A DNA stretch of 64,000 bases, taken from positions 1-64,000 of the forward strand of contig CAZFAP010000003.1 in NCBI GenBank assembly GCA_964516325.1. Direction: 5' to 3'. The notes under the pieces are model-generated. The model did not search any database. It saw nothing but the letters and a program-made list of their open reading frames with translations, and was not told where the DNA came from. Source of the stretch: CAZFAP01 sp964516325 (GTDB lineage Bacteria > Auribacterota > JABMQX01). Shown here piece by piece: positions 27,856 through 35,854 of this stretch. Numbering within the stretch: position 1 is the stretch's first letter; every line of letters starts with the position of its first letter. Made by a program: the position numbers and the translations under genes.

Positions 27856-28395
27856 CTACTTCCTCTTTCGGAAGAAGATGTCGGTTTGCATTCGGACGGA
27901 AAGCTTGCGGCTGGTGGTCATGGGGGAGCTGGCGGTCAGGAGTAACCTTGCTGTGACGACCTGGTTGGAAAGCGAAAACGTGAGGTCTTCGACATCGCCG
28001 AAGCGATTGAGCCGAATCTCATCTCCCGCGACGGCGGAATTGGGGTCGTACCAGACGCAGGTCCCAAGCTGGTAATACCGGGAAGTAACGTCGTCGGTGT
28101 ACCAGAACGTGGGGGGGTCGTGCTTGTCAACCATGAAGGTGACCGAATGGCCGTCCGCTGGGACCAGGACTGTGCCGATGTCGGCTTCTCGGAGTCCGAA
28201 CCGGCCATTCACCCCTCGGACGACCTTCTCCATGACAATTCCTGCGGTTCGTTCGAGAGCGACGTTTGTGGAACCTTCCGCCCAGGAACGGAGGGACATG
28301 AGGTAAACGAGGGTAACGCCGCCGATGAGCATGACCGCGGCGATGAGGGGGATAATCAGTTCGACGAGGGTAAAACCGTGTTGCCGTCGCATCAT
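27856..28395 (-). CDS. Prepilin-type minor pilin/pseudopilin (leftward set, gene 2)
   Basis: 179 residues. The frame runs upstream over the previous gene, but the class III prepilin signal sits at the very start when translation begins at 28395 (or the adjacent ATG at 28392): MMRRQHG followed by FTLVELIIPLIAAVMLIGGVTLVY, with cleavage after Gly, Phe at +1 and Glu at +5. The rest is a globular domain without known family, ending in an RKRK tail. It lies 22 nt after the preceding prepilin gene. By position and size it resembles PilW/GspJ-like minor pilins. The protein would be cleaved and methylated by a prepilin peptidase and assembled in a type IV pilus or type II secretion pseudopilus; neither machine is in the window. 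Confidence 0.84.
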   Translation of the reverse strand: MMRRQHGFTLVELIIPLIAAVMLIGGVTLVYLMSLRSWAEGSTNVALERTAGIVMEKVVRGVNGRFGLREADIGTVLVPADGHSVTFMVDKHDPPTFWYTDDVTSRYYQLGTCVWYDPNSAVAGDEIRLNRFGDVEDLTFSLSNQVVTARLLLTASSPMTTSRKLSVRMQTDIFFRKRK

Positions 28396-28417
28396 ACCTT
28401 CCCCCGGGGAGATTCGG

Positions 28418-28867
28418 TTAGCCTCCGGCCTGAGAAGGAGAACCGGGGAAGCCAACCCACGTCGTCAAGTCGTACGACCACGGAAGGAGTCCCGCTCCAG
28501 CCGCTTTCTCTTCCCAGGAGATGGCCACGGTGATTGTGATTCCGTTGTCTTCCGGCTGGAGGGTGGTGGTGCGAGTGCAGGAGACAAAGGCCGCTGCATC
28601 CCTTTCATCCAGATGGAGGCTGGCTTCGACAGTCGCGCCAGGCATCGCTGAGAGGTCAGCATACCGGATGGATTTAAGGTACTCGATCCGCGCTTTCGCA
28701 AGGTTCATGGCCTGAGTCCAGTGCTTGGCGCCGGTGCTGCTCAATCGCCCATTCAGGAGGGTTCCAAGGGCGCCGCTGACTGCGGTCATTCCAATCAGGC
28801 ATGATACGAGCAATTCAGGAAGAGATGTTCCCTTCTTCGATCCAACTTGTGCTCGTATGTTCCACAT
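28418..28867 (-). CDS. Prepilin-type minor pilin/pseudopilin (leftward set, gene 1)
   Basis: 149 residues with the N-terminus MWNIRAQVGSKKG|TSLPELLVSCLIGMTAVSGALG: Gly -1, Thr +1 and Glu +5 of a class III signal, then a long hydrophobic helix. The start codon at 28867 has AGGGAG upstream. The globular part (AMNLAKARIEYLKSIRYADL) resembles PilV/GspI-type minor pilins. First gene of a two-gene leftward set that is divergent from four rightward prepilin genes, sharing a 337-nt intergenic region. Thr at +1 instead of Phe is uncommon but known in minor pilins. Confidence 0.82.
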   Translation of the reverse strand: MWNIRAQVGSKKGTSLPELLVSCLIGMTAVSGALGTLLNGRLSSTGAKHWTQAMNLAKARIEYLKSIRYADLSAMPGATVEASLHLDERDAAAFVSCTRTTTLQPEDNGITITVAISWEEKAAGAGLLPWSYDLTTWVGFPGSPSQAGG

Positions 28868-29204
28868 GGTTTTCTCCCTGTTAAGTGCTGATCTCTACTC
28901 AGCGTTTATCGGAAAAATCCTCAGTTTTTTTCCTCCAGCCCGCTTGCTCCGTGCGTCCCTTCTGATCTTGTACTGCCGAGCTGGCTAATTCTGCCCCTTA
29001 AAGGAGCAACTTGCGTACCAGGAGGCCGCGTTCTCACGTCCTAACCCCTGGGATGCTTCTAACGGGGCCTGGCAGGCAATATGCTATCACATCCCGTGCC
29101 AGAGCCTGTTTCGGTCGCCGGGAGATACCGGGTCAAGTCCGCTGAGAACAATTGGACAGGCTGAGAGGGTGCGGGCACGGACGGCATCGAAGAAGGGAGT
29201 CAAT
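28868..29204. promoter_or_regulatory. 337-nt divergent intergenic region of the prepilin clusters
   Basis: Separates leftward and rightward prepilin genes and must hold both promoters. The only notable elements are the AGGGAG and GGGAGT ribosome-binding sites at its ends and a short AT-rich stretch near 28900-28935. No strong -35/-10 pair or operator palindrome was recognised. Confidence 0.4.
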
Positions 29205-30818
29205 ATGAAGCGGGTACTTCAGAACGAGAGTGGGTCCATTCTGCTGATCACGATATGCCTTATCATGATATTAGGGATAGGGGCGGCGGCATTTCTGCAT
29301 CTCAGCAAGACGCAGGTCGTTCAGGTGCGGTTCGAGTCGCATTCGACGAAGTCGTTCTATGCCGCGGAGGTCGGGCTTGAGAAAGGAATGAAGCTCCTCA
29401 AGAACGATTTCTATTACACGCCGGTTGGAACGGAACCGTCCTGGGCGGACAGCAAAGTTTACACCGCGACGGGGTATATTGACCTGACCCGTGGCGGCGA
29501 CATCATTTTCCCCCAATATCTCGACCTCGAGGACCCCGATTATGACGAAAACTTCTACCCGCTGCTCGACGAGACCCAGTACGTCCTGGATGGGGAGGGA
29601 GCCTACAAATCAACGTACCGGGTGGACCTCTCGAATCTCCAGGGGTGGAAAGATAGGATATGGGTCAAAGCCACCGGACGGTACTATCGGAGAAATGAGG
29701 GTGGGACGCGGTTCGTGCTCGAGGCGCAGCGAAGAGTCCTGGCATTAGTCCGGGCCGTCGAGATTTCCCCTTGGAACAACGCCATTTTCGCGGGGGAAGG
29801 GCAAGCGGGACGAATCATCAATGGAAACGTGGACATCCGGGGCTCCGTTCATCTTCTCGGGACTTCACTTGGAAGCAGCGACTTCGCCGCGGAATTCGGC
29901 GGCAGTGGCAACGTAGGCAACAACTATTCAGGCATTCCGTCCGAGTTGGCGCTGAGGATACCCTCAATCCAGAAGACATACGGAAGCGAGGTGGTGGACT
30001 CTCTGGAGGCGGAGGTGAGGATCCAGCACGGAAAGCTTGCCCTGAGCGGGACGTCTTGTGTGGGGGCACCGGATGTTCCCGGAAACGGCGTCAAGGAGCC
30101 GGTGGATGGCGTCTATATCACGGACGGTTACGGGGGCAACAAAGGGGATCAGAACGTCTATTCGGACAACGGCAAATACAACCCGTACGATCTCGCCGAG
30201 TTTGACATTGAGTTTCCGCGATTATCGGAGCCGTATGGGGGTTACGCAAGCTATCTCGGTTACCTCCGAGCCAACGCTCTCGTGATTTCCAACCAGCAGC
30301 AATTGAACCAGTTGCGCGGTATCACCCCGACTTCGTCTTTCTCCTACTCAGGCGCGAAGGGGGAAATCAGCATGGATGGAACCGGGCGCCTGACAGTCCG
30401 CGGGATCGTCGTTGTGGAAGGGGACGTAAACTTCAACAAGGCGGGGAGCGACAAGACCATCCTATATCAGGGGAAAGGCGCTCTTGTGTCGGCGACGAGC
30501 GTGGGCATTAACTGCAATCTCTTAACGTCCTCCTACAGCACCTACCCGACAGTGGACATTCTGGGCGTGATGGCGGCCAACCTGATCAACTTCAACTCCG
30601 CAGGCATCAACGTAATGGGGGTTTTCTATGCGGAGAACCAGATTATTTCCCAGAAGCAGACGAGCGTCGCAGGAACGTTCTTCTCTAATTACTTCGACAT
30701 GGGACAGAACGTTCCTTCGATTTATCAGGTGCCAGATGTTGTCAGACATCTTCCCGCCGGAATGATCGGCGATATCCGCGTCTGGACGGTGAAGAGAATC
30801 ACCTGGGGAGAGATTTGA
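29205..30818 (+). CDS. PilX-like pilus assembly protein, large
   Basis: 537 residues. The ATG at 29205 has GGGAG upstream; the frame is open 36 nt further. N-terminus MKRVLQNESGSILLITICLIMILGIGAAAFLHLSKTQ: a single hydrophobic helix followed by the F-Y-A-A-E-x-G-L-E-K-G motif that marks PilX N-terminal domain proteins. The bulk is a parallel beta-helix-like region rich in Gly, Asn and Ser (IINGNVDIRGSVHLLG, VRGIVVVEGDVNFN, ALVSATSVGINCNLL) of the kind found in pilus-tip or polymer-forming proteins. First gene of the rightward cluster. It probably caps or modifies a pilus and may be surface exposed. Confidence 0.78.
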   Translation: MKRVLQNESGSILLITICLIMILGIGAAAFLHLSKTQVVQVRFESHSTKSFYAAEVGLEKGMKLLKNDFYYTPVGTEPSWADSKVYTATGYIDLTRGGDIIFPQYLDLEDPDYDENFYPLLDETQYVLDGEGAYKSTYRVDLSNLQGWKDRIWVKATGRYYRRNEGGTRFVLEAQRRVLALVRAVEISPWNNAIFAGEGQAGRIINGNVDIRGSVHLLGTSLGSSDFAAEFGGSGNVGNNYSGIPSELALRIPSIQKTYGSEVVDSLEAEVRIQHGKLALSGTSCVGAPDVPGNGVKEPVDGVYITDGYGGNKGDQNVYSDNGKYNPYDLAEFDIEFPRLSEPYGGYASYLGYLRANALVISNQQQLNQLRGITPTSSFSYSGAKGEISMDGTGRLTVRGIVVVEGDVNFNKAGSDKTILYQGKGALVSATSVGINCNLLTSSYSTYPTVDILGVMAANLINFNSAGINVMGVFYAENQIISQKQTSVAGTFFSNYFDMGQNVPSIYQVPDVVRHLPAGMIGDIRVWTVKRITWGEI

Positions 30819-30825
30819 CAGACAG

Positions 30826-30864
30826 CCACCCTCATCCCGTCTCGCAAGACGTGCGTGAGGGTGG
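30826..30864 (+). repeat. 9-bp perfect inverted repeat after the first PilX-like gene
   Basis: CCACCCTCA (30826-30834) and TGAGGGTGG (30856-30864) with a 21-nt loop, 8 nt after the stop codon. It lacks a T tract, so it may be a processing or attenuation hairpin rather than a terminator. Confidence 0.45.
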
Positions 30865-31051
30865 GCCAGGTGGAGCGCACCCTCCGTTGACTGTCGCGTA
30901 AGGGCCGAGCGTTCAATGGATTGCGCTCGCGGGTGTCCCATTTGCTCATCTTTCGGCGGCCAGCTCACGAATGTGTTTCGCATCCCGGTCCTCCGGCTTC
31001 CGGCTCGTTGGTACAGAAGTTGCAGCGTTGAGTCTGCCGAGGACCAGAACT

Positions 31052-31534
31052 ATGGGAAAAACCACACGCGGTCAATCCGGGATCACCCTTGCGGAAGCAA
31101 TGGTCGCTCTGGCTTTGCTCGGTCTCACGGTCGGGGGCACGTTGACCTCATTTGTCATGGGGTGTTTTTCCGCTACGAACGCGCGCTATTCCACCCAGGG
31201 GATCAACCTCCTTCAGGCCAAGGTCGAGGAACTCACCGCGGGGCTCTACGAGGATGTCCGAGACCAAGGCCCAAGCCAGGTGACGATAGATCCTGGCCCC
31301 GACCTCGAGTGGGGCACGGATGATGATGCGCTGGGAGACCTGCGCGTCGAAGTGGACGATCGCAGCGACCTTGACGGTGACGGTGACACCGTCGAGGAAG
31401 AAATAGACGTGGATGGGGATGGCGGGAACGACCGATGCAAACCGGTCCATGTCAGTGTCACGCGGACGTGTGTTTCGTTTGGCGGCCGCACCTCCGTGAC
31501 AGTTCATTTGGACACACTGATTGCAGAGCATTGA
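31052..31534 (+). CDS. Prepilin-type protein with Asp-rich calcium-like loops (PilV-like)
   Basis: 160 residues. The frame begins at 30971, but ATG at 31052 yields MGKTTRGQSG|ITLAEAMVALALLGLTVGG, a class III prepilin signal with Glu at +5, and has GAGG upstream. The globular domain is unusual in carrying two DxDGD loops within DLDGDGDTVEEEIDVDGDGG, resembling EF-hand or thrombospondin type 3 calcium sites. Calcium binding in minor pilins is known to control pilus stability in some systems; here it is inference. It is followed after 9 nt by another prepilin gene. Confidence 0.82.
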   Translation: MGKTTRGQSGITLAEAMVALALLGLTVGGTLTSFVMGCFSATNARYSTQGINLLQAKVEELTAGLYEDVRDQGPSQVTIDPGPDLEWGTDDDALGDLRVEVDDRSDLDGDGDTVEEEIDVDGDGGNDRCKPVHVSVTRTCVSFGGRTSVTVHLDTLIAEH

Positions 31535-31543
31535 GAGGGAACG

Positions 31544-32131
31544 ATGGAACGAGACTGCACCAGAGCGCACGGCGGGCTGTCGCCGCGGTCATGGCGCGGG
31601 TTCACACTAATTGAAGTGCTCGTCGCCTCAACGGTGTTTGTGATGCTCTCCGCCGTGCTGGTGGAAATGTATCTGATGTGTCTTCGCACCTGGCACCGGG
31701 GAAGCGTGCAGGTAGTGTTACAGCGAAAGGTGGCCACGGCCGTGCAGCGCATGGTACAGGGGCACCGTTCCGTCAGCGAGACCCGGCAGCACGGGCTTCG
31801 CGAAGCTCAAGAAATCGCTGTGCTCGGCCCGCAAATGGTTGAGTTCAAGAGCGGTGTGGATGGCACTACAAGGCAGTTCTATCTGAACGGAAACGAGTTG
31901 GCTTACCGAACCGACGGGGGGGACGTTCAAACCATCTATGACCCGTCGCGCTCAGAATCCCCTTGGGTCACGGATAACTACAAGACCGACCTGCACTTCA
32001 CTCAACGGCAGGACGGCACGGTCGAGGTTCGAGTGCTGGGCCAGGAGCGAGTAAGGGGTGGGTGGATCACTGCCTGCCTCGTCACCAGAGTGGCGCCCAG
32101 GAACAGCAAAAAACTGGAGGAGGCGCATTGA
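31544..32131 (+). CDS. Prepilin-type minor pilin (PilW/GspJ-like)
   Basis: 195 residues. N-terminus MERDCTRAHGGLSPRSWRG|FTLIEVLVASTVFVMLSAVLVEMYLM: textbook class III signal with Phe at +1 and Glu at +5. GAGAGGG stands just before the ATG. The remainder (VATAVQRMVQGHRSVSETRQHGL, then LGPQMVEFKSGVDGTTRQFYLNGNELAYR) parallels the leftward prepilin at 27856-28395 in layout, including a conserved FxVD/FKSG strand and the ending VRVxxxxxRxxW. The stop TGA overlaps the next ATG by one base (TGATG). Confidence 0.86.
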   Translation: MERDCTRAHGGLSPRSWRGFTLIEVLVASTVFVMLSAVLVEMYLMCLRTWHRGSVQVVLQRKVATAVQRMVQGHRSVSETRQHGLREAQEIAVLGPQMVEFKSGVDGTTRQFYLNGNELAYRTDGGDVQTIYDPSRSESPWVTDNYKTDLHFTQRQDGTVEVRVLGQERVRGGWITACLVTRVAPRNSKKLEEAH

Positions 32132-33807
32132 TGAACCACCGACATCGAATCGCCCGCCAGGAAGGCATCGCCTTGGCTGTGGTGCTCGTCCTCGCTCTGG
32201 TGCTGGCGATCGGTTCGGCGGCCTTCCTGGACCTGACGAGCTCGGACCTCCAGCAGGCCCGCCGCGACGCGGAGGCCACCCGTGCGTTCTACGTCGCCCA
32301 GGCCGGAATTGACAAAGCCGTTGCTCAGCTCAAGGTTTTGTACTCGAGAGGGCAGGGGCATACTGAGGAGGAATTGGCAGCAATCACCCCTCCCGCCTAT
32401 GAGGGCTTCACGTTTGACGAATTCGGGGTGACCAGGGACGGGGCACCCTATTACAGCATGTTGGAGTGGGGCACATTCAAGGGGCTTGGCGGCCAAATCC
32501 AAAAGATCAAAATCGCCTCAGGGGTATCATCCGCGCATTTTCATAACCTGAGGGTCGCCATTAGCCAGGAAGTCCAGGCTCAGTTCATCCCCGTCTTCCA
32601 ATTCGCGATCTTCTACAACAGCGACGACCTGGAAATCCTGCCCGGTGCACCTATGAGCGTCCTCGGCCCGGCCCACTGCAATAAAGACATCTACATGGCC
32701 GCGGAGCCATCCGCGTCCCTCAGTTTCGACTCTATCGTCACATGCGTCGGCAACATCTACCACCGGCGCAAGGACTCCGAGCGCCTTCTCGCTGGCCCGG
32801 TCCAGATAAAGGACGGCGAAGGGACATACCAGACTATGCTGAATCAGGACGGAACATGGCTTGACAGCAGCCACCCGGATTGGACGCTTGAGTCCCAGAA
32901 CCGCTGGGATGGCAAGGTCGCCACGGCGGCGCACCACGTCAGTCCTCTTCGTCTTCCCCTTGCGACCCCAGAGCAACCTCGCGAACTGATCGAGCGGAGG
33001 GACCCTTCTGACAGCCCCGAAGAGCGGGGCCTGAAGTACGGTTACAGAGCGGACCTGAGCATCATTGACGGAAACGCCTACGACAAGTCCGGAAACCCGG
33101 TGGACTTGACCTATCCCGACCCGAACATCCCGGGCAACAGGCTCAACCCCATCTCGACGAAAACCTTCTACAACTACCGCGAGGGAAAAACAGTCTCTGT
33201 CACGGAAGTTGACGTCGCCAAACTGCGCGCGAGTGGCAAATCTCCCGCGAACGGGATTCTCTATGTTTCCGACCACCGAAGCAGTTCGTCCAAGCAGGAC
33301 GGCGTGCGGTTAGTCAACGGAAAGGAACTTCCGAGCCGAGGTCTCACCGTCGCTACCGATAACCCGCTGTACATGTGGGGGGATTACAACACCGTCAACA
33401 AGAAACCCGCCAGCGTCGCCTGCGACGCCGTGAACATCCTTTCCAACAACTGGAAGGATGAGAACAGCCAGAAGAGCCTGGACAACCGCGTTGCCTCGAA
33501 CACGACGGTCAACGCAGCAATCGTCGCGGGCAACACGGTAACTTCTCCCGGCGACTACAACGGCGGCGTCGAGAACATGCCCCGGTTCCTCGAAAAGTGG
33601 ACCGGAAAGACGCTCACGTATCGCGGGTCTCTGGTTGCAGCGTGGGTGAGTCAGATTGCGACCGGCCACTGGCTCTACGGTGCCCCCCACTACACCGCTC
33701 CGAACCGCGATTGGTCCTACGACAACGACCTGAGCGACCCCACCAAAGCCCCGCCGGGCGAGCCAAGCGTCTTCACAATCGAGGTCGCCCACTGGCAGTA
33801 CGAATGA
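32131..33807 (+). CDS. PilX-like pilus assembly protein
   Basis: 558 residues. The ATG at 32131 has a strong GGAGGAGG 6 nt upstream and overlaps the preceding stop. N-terminus MNHRHRIARQEGIALAVVLVLALVLAIGSAAFLDLTSSD, then the PilX-type FYVAQAGIDKAVAQLKVL. A long exported part follows, with LYMWGDYNT, VACDAVNILSNNW, NTTVNAAIVAGNT and YRGSLVAAWVS, the C-terminal pattern common to DUF7305-like pilus proteins of environmental bacteria. Last gene of the rightward prepilin set, ending 15 nt from a convergent hydrolase gene. It probably contributes to the tip complex or to a surface polymer. Confidence 0.78.
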   Translation: MNHRHRIARQEGIALAVVLVLALVLAIGSAAFLDLTSSDLQQARRDAEATRAFYVAQAGIDKAVAQLKVLYSRGQGHTEEELAAITPPAYEGFTFDEFGVTRDGAPYYSMLEWGTFKGLGGQIQKIKIASGVSSAHFHNLRVAISQEVQAQFIPVFQFAIFYNSDDLEILPGAPMSVLGPAHCNKDIYMAAEPSASLSFDSIVTCVGNIYHRRKDSERLLAGPVQIKDGEGTYQTMLNQDGTWLDSSHPDWTLESQNRWDGKVATAAHHVSPLRLPLATPEQPRELIERRDPSDSPEERGLKYGYRADLSIIDGNAYDKSGNPVDLTYPDPNIPGNRLNPISTKTFYNYREGKTVSVTEVDVAKLRASGKSPANGILYVSDHRSSSSKQDGVRLVNGKELPSRGLTVATDNPLYMWGDYNTVNKKPASVACDAVNILSNNWKDENSQKSLDNRVASNTTVNAAIVAGNTVTSPGDYNGGVENMPRFLEKWTGKTLTYRGSLVAAWVSQIATGHWLYGAPHYTAPNRDWSYDNDLSDPTKAPPGEPSVFTIEVAHWQYE

Positions 33808-33822
33808 CCGGGCTGCTGACGG

Positions 33823-35712
33823 TCAGGGACGAGCACTTCCACCCGTTTTTGAAGACCACATGCCGTAGGCGGGGATTGTCGGTCTCATGTACTTGCCGCC
33901 GCAGGTGAAACCCCACGTTACATCCGTCGGATTCTGGTTCAGTATGAGAATTTCCCCATCCTCGAAGAGCGTGAAATAGAGGTTCCGCGTCTTGGAGTCC
34001 TCGGCGACGATTTCTCTCGTGTCGCGGGAAAGGACGGGCAACTCGGTCAGCTTTTTCGCGATGAAAATGAAGTATCCTTCCCTCGGCCCCTCATCTACGA
34101 TCGCCCCGTCCGTCTCGAGAATTCGCCGGTAAAGAAGATCGTCCCCCTCCACGGTCTTGAGACGGGGGCTACTTTTGGAAGCAAACACAATCCCGTTTTC
34201 CCAGAGGCACCAGTCCCTGATCCGCCTCAGGGTTGATACGTCAGCGGTGTGCCCTTCCATGAGGATGAGAACCTTGTAGTACTTCAGCCCACCGTCTCGG
34301 ATCATCCCCTCGCTGAGGTAATCAAAGTCAAAGAAGTCGCGCAACTGCGCCGGGTATCGCAGAAAACCCTGCCCATGAAGCTCAATGTCCGTCGTGGGAT
34401 AGAAGACGGCGACTTCCACTTTCGGCCTTCTTTTCTGAAAGAACGGCGCCGCTTTCAGCCAATTCTGTTCCGCCTGCGGGGATGCGAAGACGTTTCCGAA
34501 GTAGTGATGGAGCTGCTTGGCACCGGAAGCGGTCGCGTTGTAGCAGCGACCGGCGACGCCGTTTGGACTGACGCCGCCCGCTGGCTCAAATCCGTAATAC
34601 GCCCCATAGAGTTTGCCCGCAGAAGCGACCCACCTCGTCAGGGAGAAGTTGACCGGATACGAATCGCCCTCATTGGTAATCCTCACGCCACCGGCCACGG
34701 AAGCAGCAGTCTTGCACTGGTCTCCGAAATCGGAGCCGTGTCTCGGCTCGGCGTCTCCCCCGGTGCAGAGGTAGATGTCGGTGTCAAGGAAATGCCTGCG
34801 AGTTGTCTTCATCCAGAATGCCGCCCAATCGTTCATGCTGTCCTTGTACCAGTGAATCATGTCGAGCCACGCGATGGTCGAGGGGGCGTCTTTTTGAAGG
34901 AATGTCGTGACCGTCGAGAATTCGCGGTGGTTGGTCTTCCAGTCGCGGTTAAGGGCGGCCGTATTTTCATATTTGTCTTTCAGCCATCTCTGGAAGTCTT
35001 TGACCGCGCAGGGATCACCCGCCCAGAAGCCGGGATGCGAGTGGTATTTGCCGTGCGTCAGCGAAGTCCAGTCCTCTCCGGACGTCGCGGGATAGATTGC
35101 CTCGCCGTAGTTCCCGGTAATGCCGAGGAGGACCGATTCAATCACGCCCATGGGCTTATAGTGCGCGGCAAATTCCTTGATGAACCGAGAGACATGCCCG
35201 CGCAAATGCGGATTCCAGAGCGATTCGACCGCGCTCTGCTCCCCGTGTTCGAGGCAGACGTATTTGACGGAATCCTCGCTCTTGTAAAACCAGTCGGGCG
35301 TGGCATAGCCGGGGCCGATGATGAGAAAAGGCACCCATTTGATTCCAAACGACTGATCGAGCTTGGCAATCTGGTCGTAGAGGGAGAAGTCGAATTTGCC
35401 GGGGGACGTTTCCACGAGGTTCCATCGCACATAGGTCTCGTGGCTGGTTACGCCAGCGGCTTTCATCCGAGGAAGCTCTCGCTTAAGTTTCTCGATGATG
35501 CCGGGGAGCTCGTCGGCGGTCGCGATGTCGAACCCTCCGATGGTAAGCTGCGTTCCTTCCCCCACAGTCACAGCGGAGCGCGGCTCTGCCGGTCCGGCCG
35601 GAGGTTTGCCGCCCGAAGATTCTTCACCGCCCGAAACCGCCGTTTGCCATCCCGCCAATAATCCGACCAGAGCAAGAGTGATAAACGATTTGAACTTACG
35701 TATCCTGAACAT
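33823..35712 (-). CDS. GH-A clan (GH42/GH14-like) secreted glycoside hydrolase
   Basis: About 629 residues. The frame extends upstream to 35946, but ATG at 35712 has GAGAGG and opens a signal peptide (SFITLALVGLLAGWQTAVSG). The barrel starts with a GFD strand, RMKAAGVTSHETYVRWNLVE, and PFLIIGPGYATPDWFY. The likely acid/base Glu is in LLGITGNYGEAIYP. A later region reads VEVAVFYPTTDIELHGQGFL and YYKVLILMEGHTADVSTLRRIRDW, like the trimerisation-type domain of GH42 enzymes. No exact family could be set; a beta-galactosidase-like or beta-amylase-like activity is plausible. The first 78 codons of the longer frame cover the intergenic space and are probably untranslated. Confidence 0.68.
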   Translation of the reverse strand: MFRIRKFKSFITLALVGLLAGWQTAVSGGEESSGGKPPAGPAEPRSAVTVGEGTQLTIGGFDIATADELPGIIEKLKRELPRMKAAGVTSHETYVRWNLVETSPGKFDFSLYDQIAKLDQSFGIKWVPFLIIGPGYATPDWFYKSEDSVKYVCLEHGEQSAVESLWNPHLRGHVSRFIKEFAAHYKPMGVIESVLLGITGNYGEAIYPATSGEDWTSLTHGKYHSHPGFWAGDPCAVKDFQRWLKDKYENTAALNRDWKTNHREFSTVTTFLQKDAPSTIAWLDMIHWYKDSMNDWAAFWMKTTRRHFLDTDIYLCTGGDAEPRHGSDFGDQCKTAASVAGGVRITNEGDSYPVNFSLTRWVASAGKLYGAYYGFEPAGGVSPNGVAGRCYNATASGAKQLHHYFGNVFASPQAEQNWLKAAPFFQKRRPKVEVAVFYPTTDIELHGQGFLRYPAQLRDFFDFDYLSEGMIRDGGLKYYKVLILMEGHTADVSTLRRIRDWCLWENGIVFASKSSPRLKTVEGDDLLYRRILETDGAIVDEGPREGYFIFIAKKLTELPVLSRDTREIVAEDSKTRNLYFTLFEDGEILILNQNPTDVTWGFTCGGKYMRPTIPAYGMWSSKTGGSARP

Positions 35713-35854
35713 GACAGCACCTCTCTCCAAAGATTTGATTTTCATTGACAAACGATAGCAGATGGCATCCTGTGGGTCAACGACCGCGTCGTCGGAGAAA
35801 CCAGCGGCATCGTCTTCTGCAACCGAAAACCATGGTGGCGCGGGACTCCTACAG

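Noticed and set aside
34249..35661. 470-codon plus-strand frame opposite the GH-A hydrolase gene
   Set aside because: Antisense of a gene with convincing barrel motifs; no ribosome-binding site and no protein family features.
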